Origin: Sva-07 sp963774765
GTDB lineage: Bacteria > Actinomycetota > Acidimicrobiia > Acidimicrobiales > Ilumatobacteraceae
Assembly: GCA_963774765.1 (NCBI GenBank)
Contig: CAVZGP010000031.1
Span: forward strand, 1-64,000
Length of the DNA stretch: 64,000 nucleotides
Direction of reading: 5' to 3'
In this document: positions 50,694-59,292 of the stretch, in pieces
Position numbering within the stretch: position 1 is the stretch's first letter
Layout: each line of letters starts with the position of its first letter
Program-made: the position numbers and the translations under genes
The notes under the pieces: generated by a model
The model's database searches: none
The model's input: only the letters and a program-made list of their open reading frames with translations
Told to the model about the DNA's origin: nothing

Positions 50694-51534
50694 GTGAAAT
50701 CGCGTCGCCGGGGAGGTTGCCGTCGGGGTGCAGGGCCGACTGGAACCGACGCATGCCGGCGAGCCATCGGTCGCGGTCGGTGGCCTTGCGTTCGACATAC
50801 GTGGCGACCTCGGGGTGGGGCAGGACCAGGAACCGCTCGTCGCGGATCGCTTCGAGGCAGAGCTGCGCGACGTCGGCGGGGTCGAGTACACCGTCGCCGC
50901 TCGCGACGCCGCCCTCGAAACCCTTGTCGTCGCCGCCGGCCTGCGCCGCCATCGCGTTCTGTGGGCTGTTGGCCACGATGTTCGTCGCCACCGCCTGCGG
51001 GCACAACACAGAGAAGCGGATGCCCTGATGGTGATGGCTGATCGACAGCCACTCGGCCAGTGAGATCGCCGCGGCCTTCGTCATCGAATACGCCATCGAA
51101 CCGATCTGCGTCAGCAGGCCAGCGGCCGATGCCGTGCTCAGGATGTAGCCCTCGCCGCGGGCGATCATCGACGGCAGCACGGCGCGTGCGGCGTAGATGT
51201 GGGCCATGCAGTGCACCTCCCACATGGTCTGGATCGCCTCGTTCGAATCCTCGACGCCGGCGGCCGTGACGAAGCCGGCGTTCGACACGAACAGGTCGAT
51301 CGGACCGTGCGCGTCGAGCGTCGACTCGACCATCGCGATGATCGCCGACTCGTCGCGTACGTCGATGGCCACGGCCGTGCCGCCGATGTCGACGGCGACT
51401 CGCTCGGCCTCGGCGCCGTGCAGGTCGGCGACGACGACGTGACGCGCGCCAGCCGCATGAGCGGCACGGGCGATCGCTTCGCCGATTCCCGATCCGGCTC
51501 CGGTCACGACGACGACTCGATCCTGTAGTTCCAT
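50683..51534 (-). CDS. Short-chain dehydrogenase/reductase
   Basis: A 283-residue SDR: VVVVTGAGSGIGEAIARAAH, SNAGFVTAAGVEDSNEAIQT, ILSTASAAGLLTQIGSMAYS then MTKAAAISLAEWL (Ser, Tyr, Lys). The long C-terminal part is like those of SDRs acting on CoA-linked or steroid-like substrates, but this is weak evidence. It may be co-transcribed with the FadB-like gene 56 bases further on. Confidence 0.92.
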   Translation of the reverse strand: MELQDRVVVVTGAGSGIGEAIARAAHAAGARHVVVADLHGAEAERVAVDIGGTAVAIDVRDESAIIAMVESTLDAHGPIDLFVSNAGFVTAAGVEDSNEAIQTMWEVHCMAHIYAARAVLPSMIARGEGYILSTASAAGLLTQIGSMAYSMTKAAAISLAEWLSISHHHQGIRFSVLCPQAVATNIVANSPQNAMAAQAGGDDKGFEGGVASGDGVLDPADVAQLCLEAIRDERFLVLPHPEVATYVERKATDRDRWLAGMRRFQSALHPDGNLPGDAISPGV

Positions 51535-51629
51535 GCGCGGAACCGTAGACCGCGTTGTCGGCCAGGCGGGAAGGCGGCGCAGTCGATGGTCCGCATCGAC
51601 GAGGACCGATGCGCTGGCCCGAATCCCAG

Positions 51630-51670
51630 CGATGAGCGAACCGACCGAATACGGCGGTTTGGCTCATCGC
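51630..51670. repeat. 41-bp palindromic direct repeat, copy 1
   Basis: Begins CGATGAGCGAACCGACCG and ends GCGGTTTGGCTCATCGC. The two halves pair (CGATGAGC with GCTCATCG, AACCG with CGGTT). A second copy at 51691-51731 differs at two positions only. Both are between the divergent SDR and DUF2892 genes. Confidence 0.75.
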
Positions 51671-51690
51671 TACCGATCTGGTCCCGTCTC

Positions 51691-51731
51691 CGATGAGCGA
51701 ACCGACCGTATACAGCGGTTTGGCTCATCGC
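51691..51731. repeat. 41-bp palindromic direct repeat, copy 2
   Basis: Same as 51630-51670 except at two central positions. The copies are 61 bases apart, about six helical turns, so a protein could bind both on one face. It lies 15 bases before the CsoR/CstR-like site. Confidence 0.75.
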
Positions 51732-51745
51732 GAAAGGTGGAACAG

Positions 51746-51761
51746 ATACCCAGGGGGGTAT
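51746..51761. promoter_or_regulatory. CsoR/CstR-like operator
   Basis: ATACCCAGGGGGGTAT: outer ATACCC and GGGTAT are perfect inverted repeats around a G-rich centre. This is the form of operators bound by CsoR-family sensors of copper or persulfide. It ends nine bases before the ATG of a DUF2892 gene, a frequent member of persulfide-responsive regulons. No CsoR-family gene is in the window. Confidence 0.6.
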
Positions 51762-51770
51762 CATCGGTCC

Positions 51771-52007
51771 ATGAGATTTCTCTCGTTCATGAACACGTCC
51801 GCCGGCCGAGCGATCCGTATCGGAGGGGCAGTGGTGCTGCTCGCTGTCGGGCTCGTCATCGGCGGCTGGTTCGGCGCTGCGCTGGCCGCGTTCTCCCTGT
51901 TGCCCATCGCGACCGGCGTCTTCGGTCTGTGTCCGATCAACCCGCTGTTCGGTCGATCGATGCGGGCGTGCGCTGTCCCCGTCAAGCGCACGGCGCATCG
52001 CTCCTGA
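51771..52007 (+). CDS. DUF2892 (YgaP-like transmembrane) small membrane protein
   Basis: A 78-residue protein from ATG 51771 with two hydrophobic segments: AGRAIRIGGAVVLLAVGLVI and ALAAFSLLPIATGVFGLCPI. The end FGLCPINPLFGRSMRAC, with two cysteines, is characteristic of DUF2892 proteins, often found with rhodaneses and sulfur handling. Its promoter region carries the CsoR/CstR-like palindrome. Confidence 0.85.
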   Translation: MRFLSFMNTSAGRAIRIGGAVVLLAVGLVIGGWFGAALAAFSLLPIATGVFGLCPINPLFGRSMRACAVPVKRTAHRS

Positions 52008-52033
52008 CCGTCGGTGGCTCCTACGATGGAGCG

Positions 52034-52798
52034 ATGCCCATCGGATACCGGCACGTCGGTGTGATCGGAGCGATGGCCGAGGAAGTCGAGCGTCTGCACC
52101 ACCATCTCGATGCCGAGACGGTCACCGAGCACGCCGGTCGCACCTACCGTCACGGGACGCTCGCCGGCCAGCGCGTCACCGTCGTCCAGTCCCGGATCGG
52201 CAAGGTCGCGGCTGCCCTCACGGCGGCTTCGCTCATCCGCGACCACGCCGTCGACGCGATCGTCTTCACCGGCATTGCCGGGGCGCTGCACGACGACCTT
52301 GCAATCGGAGATGTCGTCGTGGCAACCGACCTCGTCCAGCATGATCTCGCCGGGCCACCCGAAATGTTCGCCCGCGGCGAGATCCCATTGCTCGGCGTCG
52401 TGGAACTCCCCACGGATGCGGCCTTGACGGCCTCGGCGGTGGCAGCAGCGCGGGCGTTCTTCGACGACGGACTTGGATCGGTGGTCACGCCCGAGCAGCT
52501 CACGGCGCTCGGCATCGATCGGCCCGCGGTACACACCGGTCAAGTGGCCACCGGTGACGAGTTCATCGAGGGTGACCTCAAGGAGATCGTGCGATGCCGC
52601 ACACCGTCCGCGGTGTGCGTCGACATGGAGGGTGCCGCCGTCGCCCAGGTCTGCCACGAACTCGGCGGTGTCCCGCTGTGCGTGGTTCGCGCCATCTCCG
52701 ATCTCGCCGGTGGAACTGCGTCGGTCGACTTCCCGAAGTTCCTCGACCGACTCGCGTCGCACTACTCCTACGAGATCCTCCGCCGCATGTTCGCCTGA
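52034..52798 (+). CDS. mtnN: 5'-methylthioadenosine/S-adenosylhomocysteine nucleosidase family
   Basis: A 254-residue purine-nucleoside-phosphorylase-fold enzyme. GAMAEEVERLHHHL holds the first catalytic Glu, IVFTGIAGALHDDLAIGDVV the ribose loop, VCVDMEGAAVAQVCHEL the second Glu and VRAISDLAGG the catalytic Asp. It hydrolyses MTA and SAH and so recycles SAM by-products. It could act on aminodeoxyfutalosine in menaquinone synthesis, which the sequence alone does not exclude. It starts 26 bases after DUF2892. Confidence 0.92.
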   Translation: MPIGYRHVGVIGAMAEEVERLHHHLDAETVTEHAGRTYRHGTLAGQRVTVVQSRIGKVAAALTAASLIRDHAVDAIVFTGIAGALHDDLAIGDVVVATDLVQHDLAGPPEMFARGEIPLLGVVELPTDAALTASAVAAARAFFDDGLGSVVTPEQLTALGIDRPAVHTGQVATGDEFIEGDLKEIVRCRTPSAVCVDMEGAAVAQVCHELGGVPLCVVRAISDLAGGTASVDFPKFLDRLASHYSYEILRRMFA

Positions 52799-52816
52799 CA
52801 CACCACGATGGTGTGA

Positions 52817-53920
52817 TCAGTGCCCCTCTGGTCCCGGAAACCGGGACTCGACGGGCGCAGATCCCCCGATCGGCCGGATGGGAGCACGTCCGCCGTCATC
52901 CGCGGAGGCGTAGATCGCGTCGACGATGCGGTGGGCAGGCAGTGCTTCGCGAAGGGGAAGCGGCGAGTCGGACCCGTTCGCGATCGCATCGAGGAACGGT
53001 GTGAGCGGATTGAACATTGCGCCACCAGGCACGGGAGCGAGGTCGCGTTCGCGTGCTGCGCCGGCACCGATGCAGGTTCGCGCGAGTGCGTCGCCCGCCA
53101 ACGTCTGCACGGCTTCGCCGGTGAACTGCCACGTGAGCGGGCTGGTCGCCTCACCGTCGAGGTGCAGATACAGGTTCTCCGAGAAGATCTCGATGTTGCG
53201 CAGGCTCGGTCGGTCGACGATGTCGTGCCAGATCGACGTGAGCGACGCGATGCCACCGTCGGCGAACTCGAGCCGCGCGACAGCGACGTCGTCGATGCGC
53301 GGATAGCCGTGCACCTCGCGCACGCTTCCGCTGACCGACTCGACCGGCCCACACATCCACTGCATGACATCGACGTCATGGATCGAGTGTTCGAGCAGGG
53401 TTCCACGACCGCATCGCTCCGGGTCGACGCGCCACGTCGAGCCGTAGTGGCTCTGGATCGGGATGAACTGGTCGTCGCGGAACGACACCGCCAACAGGCG
53501 TCCCGCCCGACCGTCCGACAGCAGCGCCTTGGCATGAAGGAACTGCGGCATGAATCGCAGGACGAGGCCGACCTGATTGACGACTCCCGCCGTTTCGACG
53601 GCGTCGATCATCCGCTGTACAGCGGGGGCGTCGAACGCCAACGGCTTCTCGCAGAACACGGCGACGCCTCGCTCGGCCGCCGCTGCCACGAGGTGCTCGT
53701 GCTCGGAGGTCCACGTGGTGACGAACACCGCGTCGACACGTTCGAGTAGTTCGTCGCGTCCGACCGCCTCGGCGCCAACACGATCGGCGAACGCGGCCGC
53801 CCGATCAGCGTCGAGGTCGTGCACGGCCACGATCCGGTGGTCGGCCGCGGTGTGCTTGAGAAACCAGTTGTGCGTCCGCGCGATGAACCCAGCCCCGAGG
53901 AACCCGACCCGAATCGTCAT
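52817..53920 (-). CDS. Gfo/Idh/MocA-family oxidoreductase
   Basis: A 367-residue NAD(P)-dependent enzyme. RVGFLGAGFIARTHNWFLKH is the nucleotide site; AVFCEKPLAFDAPAVQRMID carries the EKP motif with the catalytic Lys. GTLLEHSIHDVDVMQWMCGP has the conserved Asp and His of the substrate site. The family acts on sugars, inositols and sugar acids. It ends convergently with the nucleosidase gene. Its substrate is unknown. Confidence 0.92.
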   Translation of the reverse strand: MTIRVGFLGAGFIARTHNWFLKHTAADHRIVAVHDLDADRAAAFADRVGAEAVGRDELLERVDAVFVTTWTSEHEHLVAAAAERGVAVFCEKPLAFDAPAVQRMIDAVETAGVVNQVGLVLRFMPQFLHAKALLSDGRAGRLLAVSFRDDQFIPIQSHYGSTWRVDPERCGRGTLLEHSIHDVDVMQWMCGPVESVSGSVREVHGYPRIDDVAVARLEFADGGIASLTSIWHDIVDRPSLRNIEIFSENLYLHLDGEATSPLTWQFTGEAVQTLAGDALARTCIGAGAARERDLAPVPGGAMFNPLTPFLDAIANGSDSPLPLREALPAHRIVDAIYASADDGGRAPIRPIGGSAPVESRFPGPEGH

Positions 53921-54021
53921 CAGGGGAAGTGTGCCAGGGAGGCAGCAACCGCGTTCAGCCCCGAGTCGACGCGATCACGTGCGGGCAGACCTTGGCGGGA
54001 GACCGGTGGTGTGGTCCACGG

Positions 54022-54801
54022 TCAGCGAGCGGTGATGTTCACGGTGGGGAGGTTCGGAGATGAGAGCGTGTAGGTCGCGCCAGCGCGGACGTCGAACGGA
54101 CTGGTGAGGCCACCTGTGAAGACGAGCTGGCCGGGCGCCAGTTCGCTGCCTTCGGCATGCAGGGATTCCGCCAGCCAGGCGACGGCAGCGCAGGGGTCGC
54201 TCATCGCGTTGGCGCCCACACCGCTGTGCGATTGCCGTCCATCGGTGAACTCGACCCTCTCCTCGGCCGGTGCCCAACTGTCGCCGAGCGGTACGAACGG
54301 TCCCACCACGATGCGTGCAGCCGACGAGTTGTCGGCGGTGTTGTCGAGCCAGCGGAATCCGTAGTCGGGATAGCGGGGATCGACCACTTCGAGCCCGAGC
54401 GCCCAGTCACCTCGGAGGCGGGCGATGTCGCCGGCCCCCACTCCTTCGGAGGCGTCGATCGGGAGCGGCACGCGGTAGACGAGTTCGGGTTCGATCTTCG
54501 GGTGGATCAGATCCGTGATGTCGAGGTGGCCGGACGCAACGTTCGACGTCCAGAGCGTGCCCCAGTTGGGTCGGCCGATGCCGAGTGCCTCGCGGATCGC
54601 CGCCGAGGTCCACCCCAGCTTGTAGCCGATGACCCTGTCGCCCTCGGCCCGACGGAGACCGTCGGTCGCTCGGGCGATCGCTCTGGCGTCATCCCAGCTG
54701 AGGTCGCTGTACCGATCGGTCAACAGCACAACCGGCGTCGACCTCCGCTCGGCCTCGAGGAGTTCGCGGGCGAGCTGCTCGATGCTCGCGGCGTCGATCA
54801 T
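54022..54801 (-). CDS. Meta-pathway hydratase/decarboxylase (4-oxalocrotonate decarboxylase or 2-hydroxypentadienoate hydratase)
   Basis: A 259-residue FAH-superfamily enzyme from ATG 54801. VIGYKLGWTSAAIREALGIG, LIHPKIEPELVYRVPL (metal Glu residues) and DNTADNSSAARIVVGPF are hallmarks of the DmpE/DmpH family. LIHPKIEPEL is closer to the decarboxylase DmpH (LIHPKIEAEI) than to the hydratase DmpE. Either step follows hydroxymuconic semialdehyde dehydrogenase, whose gene is at 62114. It overlaps the GlcG gene by four bases. Confidence 0.85.
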   Translation of the reverse strand: MIDAASIEQLARELLEAERRSTPVVLLTDRYSDLSWDDARAIARATDGLRRAEGDRVIGYKLGWTSAAIREALGIGRPNWGTLWTSNVASGHLDITDLIHPKIEPELVYRVPLPIDASEGVGAGDIARLRGDWALGLEVVDPRYPDYGFRWLDNTADNSSAARIVVGPFVPLGDSWAPAEERVEFTDGRQSHSGVGANAMSDPCAAVAWLAESLHAEGSELAPGQLVFTGGLTSPFDVRAGATYTLSSPNLPTVNITAR

Positions 54802-55238
54802 CCCAGCAGATGCGTGACGGCCGCGGACGCGATCTGGTGGTCCTGTTCTTCGGTCGCCCCCGAGACGCCGATCGCACCGGCGATTGCGCCGTCGACCAAC
54901 ACGGGGACACCGCCGCCGACGGTGATGAGATCGTCGACGTTGCCTGCCACACCGTGCAGCAGGCCAGGTTCGCCGAGGAACTGCGCCGCGAGCGCGGCAG
55001 TGGTTGCACCGGAGGCAGCCGAGGTCCACGCCTTCTTGCGTGCGATCTCGATCGAGAAGGTCGGGCTGGAATCCATCCGTGACAGGGCGATCGGGTGGCC
55101 ACCAGGGTCACACACGTGGATCACGACGGAGACACCGAGGCGGACGGCCTCGTCCCGTGCGCCGGCGGTCAACCGGTCGGCGCCGGCGAGCGTCAGACGC
55201 GGCGAAGTGGAGATGTCGGGCTGTGGTGCGGAATCCAT
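54798..55238 (-). CDS. GlcG/HbpS-family protein
   Basis: A 146-residue single-domain protein from ATG 55238: VSVVIHVCDPGGHPIALSRM, FSIEIARKKAWTSAASGATT, ITVGGGVPVLVDGAIAGAIG then VSGATEEQDHQIASAA. GlcG-like proteins often sit in catabolic operons and some bind haem or small ligands. It is the middle gene of the leftward operon GntR-GlcG-hydratase, with 17 bases to the regulator stop and a four-base overlap with the hydratase. Confidence 0.9.
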   Translation of the reverse strand: MDSAPQPDISTSPRLTLAGADRLTAGARDEAVRLGVSVVIHVCDPGGHPIALSRMDSSPTFSIEIARKKAWTSAASGATTAALAAQFLGEPGLLHGVAGNVDDLITVGGGVPVLVDGAIAGAIGVSGATEEQDHQIASAAVTHLLG

Positions 55239-55255
55239 GAAACCTCGAAAACCGA

Positions 55256-55978
55256 TCAGGCGGTGGCCGCGATCGTCTTGCCGTACAACTCGGCGAGTAC
55301 GTCGGTGGTGCGCTGGATGTGAGCAGCCGCGACGTCGCACGCCGTGTCGGCGTCACGGGCGAGCGTGGCTTCCATCAGCGCTTGGTGCTCGGCGTGAACG
55401 TCGCGCGGGATGCTCGTGTCGGTCAGGGCCAGGCGCCGGTATCGCTCGGTGTGGTGGTGGAGGATGTCGAGCATGCGCAAGACCCATCGCGACCCGCAAG
55501 CGGCTGTGGTCGCCTCGTGGAACTGGTGGTTGCGAATCTCCCATTCAGCGGCGGATCTCTCGATTCCGCGTCCCAGTGCCTCCTGGGCCTTGGACAGATG
55601 GTGGAACGAGGCGATGATCCCGGTCTCCCAGTCGTCGCCACCCGACGCGATCGATTCCCGCAGGGCGTTGGTCTCCAACAGAATGCGGGTGTTGCTGAGG
55701 TCCTGGAGGTCTTCGATCGAGATGGGCGACACCGCGAAGCCCCGTTGGCCTCGTGCGGTCACCAGACCGTCGGGCAGGAGCAGCGACAGGGCCTCGCGGA
55801 TCGTCGACGAGCCGACGCCGTAGCGCTTGCGGATGTGTTCGACCGCGAGTTTCGCGCCGGGTTCGAGTGCTCCGGAGATGATGTCGGCGCGGATGGCTGC
55901 GACGGTCTCCTCCACCCGCGCGAGCGGGCCGGCGACGTTGTCGCGTCGATCGCTGAGGTCGGTGTCGAGTGCTGTCAT
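55256..55978 (-). CDS. GntR-family regulator with FCD domain, likely controller of the phenol cluster
   Basis: A 240-residue regulator. ATG 55978 is the first good start. The winged helix covers about 15-85 (EETVAAIRADIISGALEPGA, YGVGSSTIREALSLLLPDGL). The C-terminal FCD domain (about 95-225) has RNHQFHEATTAACGSRWVLR and EHQALMEATLARDADTACDV with the His and acidic residues that bind metal and ligand. It is divergent from the phenol hydroxylase operon 200 bases away. Most phenol operons in proteobacteria use sigma-54 DmpR/XylR regulators; this one does not. Confidence 0.9.
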   Translation of the reverse strand: MTALDTDLSDRRDNVAGPLARVEETVAAIRADIISGALEPGAKLAVEHIRKRYGVGSSTIREALSLLLPDGLVTARGQRGFAVSPISIEDLQDLSNTRILLETNALRESIASGGDDWETGIIASFHHLSKAQEALGRGIERSAAEWEIRNHQFHEATTAACGSRWVLRMLDILHHHTERYRRLALTDTSIPRDVHAEHQALMEATLARDADTACDVAAAHIQRTTDVLAELYGKTIAATA

Positions 55979-56102
55979 CGTGTGGCTTCGTCCGTCGTGT
56001 CGGCAGCGGTGTGGTTGCTCGGCCACCGTATCCCGAACGGGACGGCGACTACAGAGATACTCCACGATTTGCGGATGATCGTCAAGGATTACGGAGAAAT
56101 TC

Positions 56103-56121
56103 AAAAATCTCTGAGATTTTT
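56103..56121. promoter_or_regulatory. 19-bp perfect palindrome, likely operator of the phenol operon
   Basis: AAAAATCTC, T, GAGATTTTT is a perfect dyad in the only AT-rich stretch of the region. It ends two bases before the -35 box TTGACA (56123-56128). A protein bound here could block or recruit polymerase. The FCD-type GntR protein encoded on the left is the obvious candidate. Confidence 0.6.
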
Positions 56122-56122
56122 C

Positions 56123-56151
56123 TTGACAGACGAATTTCATCGGAGTTGGAT
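56123..56151 (+). promoter_or_regulatory. Sigma-70-type promoter of the phenol hydroxylase operon
   Basis: A consensus -35 TTGACA (56123-56128), a 17-base spacer and TTGGAT (56146-56151) as a weak -10. Transcription would start near 56158, 20 bases before ATG 56178, and the site GGAGGAGAC lies between. The -35 match is exact; the -10 is poor, which fits a regulated promoter. Confidence 0.55.
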
Positions 56152-56177
56152 GGCGTCATCCGAGCGATGGAGGAGAC

Positions 56178-56396
56178 ATGGCCGACTGGGGAGATGCATC
56201 CGTACGGGTCACCGGGGTGCGTCGATCACGGTTCGTCGAGTTCGAGTTCTCACTCGGTGAGGAGCTGGTCGTCGAGCTCGTGATGCCATATCGCGAGTTC
56301 GCGACCTTCTGCGACGAGCGCCACGCTCGGGTCCTTCCCGCCGAAGGCGAGGCAGCACTCGAGCTGATGCACCTCGTGGACGACGCATCGAGCTGA
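56178..56396 (+). CDS. dmpK: Phenol hydroxylase assembly component (DmpK-like)
   Basis: A 72-residue protein from ATG 56178 behind GGAGGAGAC. VRVTGVRRSRFVEFEFSLGE and LVVELVMPYREFATFCDERH match the small K subunits of multicomponent phenol hydroxylases, needed to build the iron-containing oxygenase but not for catalysis. First gene of the K-L-M-N-O-P operon. Confidence 0.85.
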   Translation: MADWGDASVRVTGVRRSRFVEFEFSLGEELVVELVMPYREFATFCDERHARVLPAEGEAALELMHLVDDASS

Positions 56397-56451
56397 CGGA
56401 GCTCGCCACCACGCATCGAGCCGGCCGAGCCGGCGCAACAGAGGGGATCAC

Positions 56452-57445
56452 ATGAACATCGAGATCAAAGCCGAGAGCTTCATTCCGCGACGCTCGACCT
56501 TCAGCCACATCGCGCGGCGCTACGGAGAAGACCGTCCGGCTTCTCGCTACGACGAGGCAACGCTCGACGTGCAGGCGACCGCCAACTTCCACTACCGACC
56601 CTTGTGGGCGCCGCAGTACGAGATCTTCGACGTCACTCGAACCGGCGTGGTCATGCAGGACTGGTACTCGTTCGCCGACCCTCGGCAGTACTACTACGCG
56701 AACGTACAACATCAATCGGGCGAACATGAACGCAGCCGCCGACCGATCGTTCGAGTTCGTCGAGGATCGGGATCTGGTCGCCAAGATCTCACCCGAATGG
56801 CTCGACACCGTTCGTCACTACCTCGTGCCGTTGCGCCATTTCGAGTGGGCCGCCGACCTCAACTCGCTCCGAGTCACGGACTACGGATACGGCACCCGGG
56901 TCACGAGCGCCGCCATGTTCGCGGCGTGCGACCGCCTCGGGATGGCCCAACTGCTCACCCGCATCGGCCTCGTGCTCGATGGCAACGATCCCGCCGGTCT
57001 CGAGACGGCACGCACGGCGTGGCTCGAAGCCGACGACTGGCAAGGCATGCGTCGCATGGCCGAGGACACCCTCGTGATCGAGGACTGGTTCGAGACGTTC
57101 ATCGCCCAGTACCTCGCGGCCGACGGCATCGTGCACCCGTTGGTGTACGGGGTCTTTGATGACGCAGGCCTCGAGAATGGCGCCACTGCGGTGTCGATGA
57201 TGTCGGAGTTCATGGTCGACTGGATGAAGGACAACGCCCGTTGGGTCGATGCGCTCGTCAAGGTCGCCGCGGAGGAGTCATCCGAGAACGCAGCGCTCAT
57301 CAGCGGCTGGTACCGGAACTGGCGTGACCGTGCCGTCGACGCTGCGGGTCCGCTCGCCACGACGGTGCTCGGCAGCACCGAGGCCGTTGCCACCATTCGG
57401 GAAGGACTCGACGTCCGGGCTTCCAGCCTGGGCCTCGAGGCGTGA
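56452..57445 (+). pseudogene. dmpL: Phenol hydroxylase beta subunit (DmpL-like), one +1 frameshift
   Basis: The first 80 residues (FHYRPLWAPQYEIFDVTRTG, DWYSFADPRQYYYA) match DmpL. After 56700 the family sequence continues one base later: TYNINRANMNAAADRSFEFV, then RHFEWAADLNSLRVTDYGYG to the stop at 57445. One extra A at about 56701 accounts for the shift; without it the protein has about 330 residues, the family length. The subunit is part of the diiron oxygenase alpha2-beta2-gamma2. The other subunits are present, so this is either a recent mutation or a sequence error. Confidence 0.9.
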
Positions 57446-57459
57446 GAAGGGAACCATCA

Positions 57460-57753
57460 ATGGTCACCGACAACAAGAACGCCAAGACCAACAGCGTCTC
57501 GGTCACACTGCAGAACACCGAGGATGCCCGACCCATCATCGACGCCATCGTCGCCGACAATCCCAACGCCGTCGTCAGCCACTTTCCGGCGATGGTCAAG
57601 GTGGACTGCCCGGGCCGACTCACGATCAGCGCCCAATCGGTCACCGACCGGATCGGACGTGACTGGGATCCGCAAGAACTGCACCTGTGTGTGATTTCCC
57701 TCTCCGGGAACATCGACGAAGACGACGACCAATTCGAACTGACCTGGAACTGA
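57460..57753 (+). CDS. dmpM: Phenol hydroxylase regulatory (coupling) protein (DmpM-like)
   Basis: A 97-residue cofactor-free effector protein from ATG 57460 behind GAAGGGAA. VSVTLQNTEDARPIIDAIVA and FPAMVKVDCPGRLTISAQSV are the MmoB/DmpM signature. It binds the oxygenase and tunes oxygen activation. Short spacers to both neighbours show co-transcription. Confidence 0.93.
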   Translation: MVTDNKNAKTNSVSVTLQNTEDARPIIDAIVADNPNAVVSHFPAMVKVDCPGRLTISAQSVTDRIGRDWDPQELHLCVISLSGNIDEDDDQFELTWN

Positions 57754-57760
57754 GGACGAC

Positions 57761-59279
57761 ATGGCAAAGAAGATCCCGCTCAAGCAGAAGTACGAGTACA
57801 TGACGCGCTGGCCTGGCGTGGGACACGACGTACCAGGACATGGACGACGTGTATCCCTACGACAAGTTCGAAGGAATCAAGATCCACAACTGGGACGACT
57901 GGGTCGACCCGTTCCGCCTCACCCAGGACGCCTATTGGAAGTTCCAGGCCGAAAAGGAGCGAAAGCTCTACGCCGTCATCGACGCCTACGCCCAGAACAA
58001 CGGCCAAGTCGGTCTCAGCGACGCCCGGTATCTCGGAGCGCTCAAGTTGTTCCTCACCGGCGTGAGCCCGCTCGAATACCAGGCCCACCGTCACTTCGCC
58101 CATCTCGGCCGCAACATCCGCGGTACCGGTGCCCAGGTGTCCGCACAGATGCAGTCGATCGACGAACTGCGCCACGCGCAGACCCAGATCCACGCGATCA
58201 GCCACTACAACAAGTTCTTCGACGGCCTGCACGACTTCGCTCACATGCACGACAGGGTCTGGTACCTGTCGGTGCCGAAATCGTTCTTCGACGATGCGGT
58301 GTCGGCCGGCCCCTTCGAATTCTTCACGGCGATTTCGTTCAGCTTCGAATACGTCTTGACGAACCTGCTGTTCGTCCCATTCATGTCGGGCGCCGCCTAC
58401 AACGGCGACCTCGCCACCGTCACCTTCGGGTTCAGTGCCCAGTCCGACGAGTCGCGTCACATGACGCTCGGTCTGGAAGTCATCAAATTCATGCTCGAGC
58501 AGGACGAGGACAACATCCCCATCGTCCAGCACTGGATCGACAAGTGGTTCTGGCGTGGCCATCGCCTGCTCAGCCTGGTCGGGATGATGATGGACTACAT
58601 GCTCCCCAAGAAGGTCATGTCCTGGAAGGACGCCTGGGAGATGTACTTCGAGGAGCAGGGCGGCGCGCTGTTCGACGATCTCGCCCGATATGGCATCAGG
58701 CCACCGCTGCATGCCGGCATCGCCAACAAGGAGAAGGATCGGATCAGCCACGAGGTGTGGTCGATCTTCTACCAGTACACCCATGCCGCCGGGTTCCACA
58801 CCTGGGACATCGACGACGACCACAAGGCGTGGCTGGCATCGCAGTACCCCGACACGTTCGACAAGTACTACAGGCCCAGGCTCGATCAGTGGAAGCAGAT
58901 GGCCGCAGATGGGAACCGCTTCTACAACATGGCGCTCCCGCAGTTGTGCCAGGTCTGTCAGATCCCCATGGGGTTCACGGAACCGGACGATCCGACCACG
59001 ATCAGTTTCCGGTCGCGGGTGTACAACGGCGATCGTTACCACTTCTGCAGCGACGGCTGTCAGTACATCTTCGACCACGAGCCGGAGAAGTACGTCCAGG
59101 CGTGGCTGCCGGTGCACCAGATCTTTCAGGGCAACTGTGGCGGGGCCGAGATCCCCGATGTCCTGAGCTGGTACCACCTCAACCTCGGGGCTGACAACAT
59201 GGCCTACGAGGGGTCACCGGAAGAGTCCATGTGGAACGAATGGATGGCGGGCCGCCGTGTCGGCGCCGCCCAGAGCTGA
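57761..59279 (+). pseudogene. dmpN: Phenol hydroxylase alpha subunit (DmpN-like), one +1 frameshift near the start
   Basis: The first 18 residues from ATG 57761 (AKKIPLKQKYEYMTR) match the DmpN N-terminus. The rest (LAWDTTYQDMDDVYPYDKFE onward) is one frame over because of an extra base near 57812. The catalytic diiron motifs are intact: MQSIDELRHAQTQ and SAQSDESRHMTLGLEV, each ExxH. The Zn-like Cys pairs CQVCQIP and HFCSDGCQYIF near the C-terminus are kept. Restored length is about 505 residues, as in the family. It hydroxylates phenol to catechol. Translation could also begin at ATG 57840 and lose about 27 residues. Confidence 0.92.
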
Positions 59280-59292
59280 GAGGAAATCGACC

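Noticed and set aside
54157..55617. A 486-codon plus-strand frame through the hydratase, GlcG and regulator genes
   Set aside because: The three minus-strand genes have clear families and coupled starts; this frame has no motif.
57780..59177. A 465-codon minus-strand frame opposite the phenol hydroxylase alpha subunit
   Set aside because: It is antisense to a conserved diiron subunit and rich in Val/Glu/Asp/His in the pattern of a high-GC shadow.
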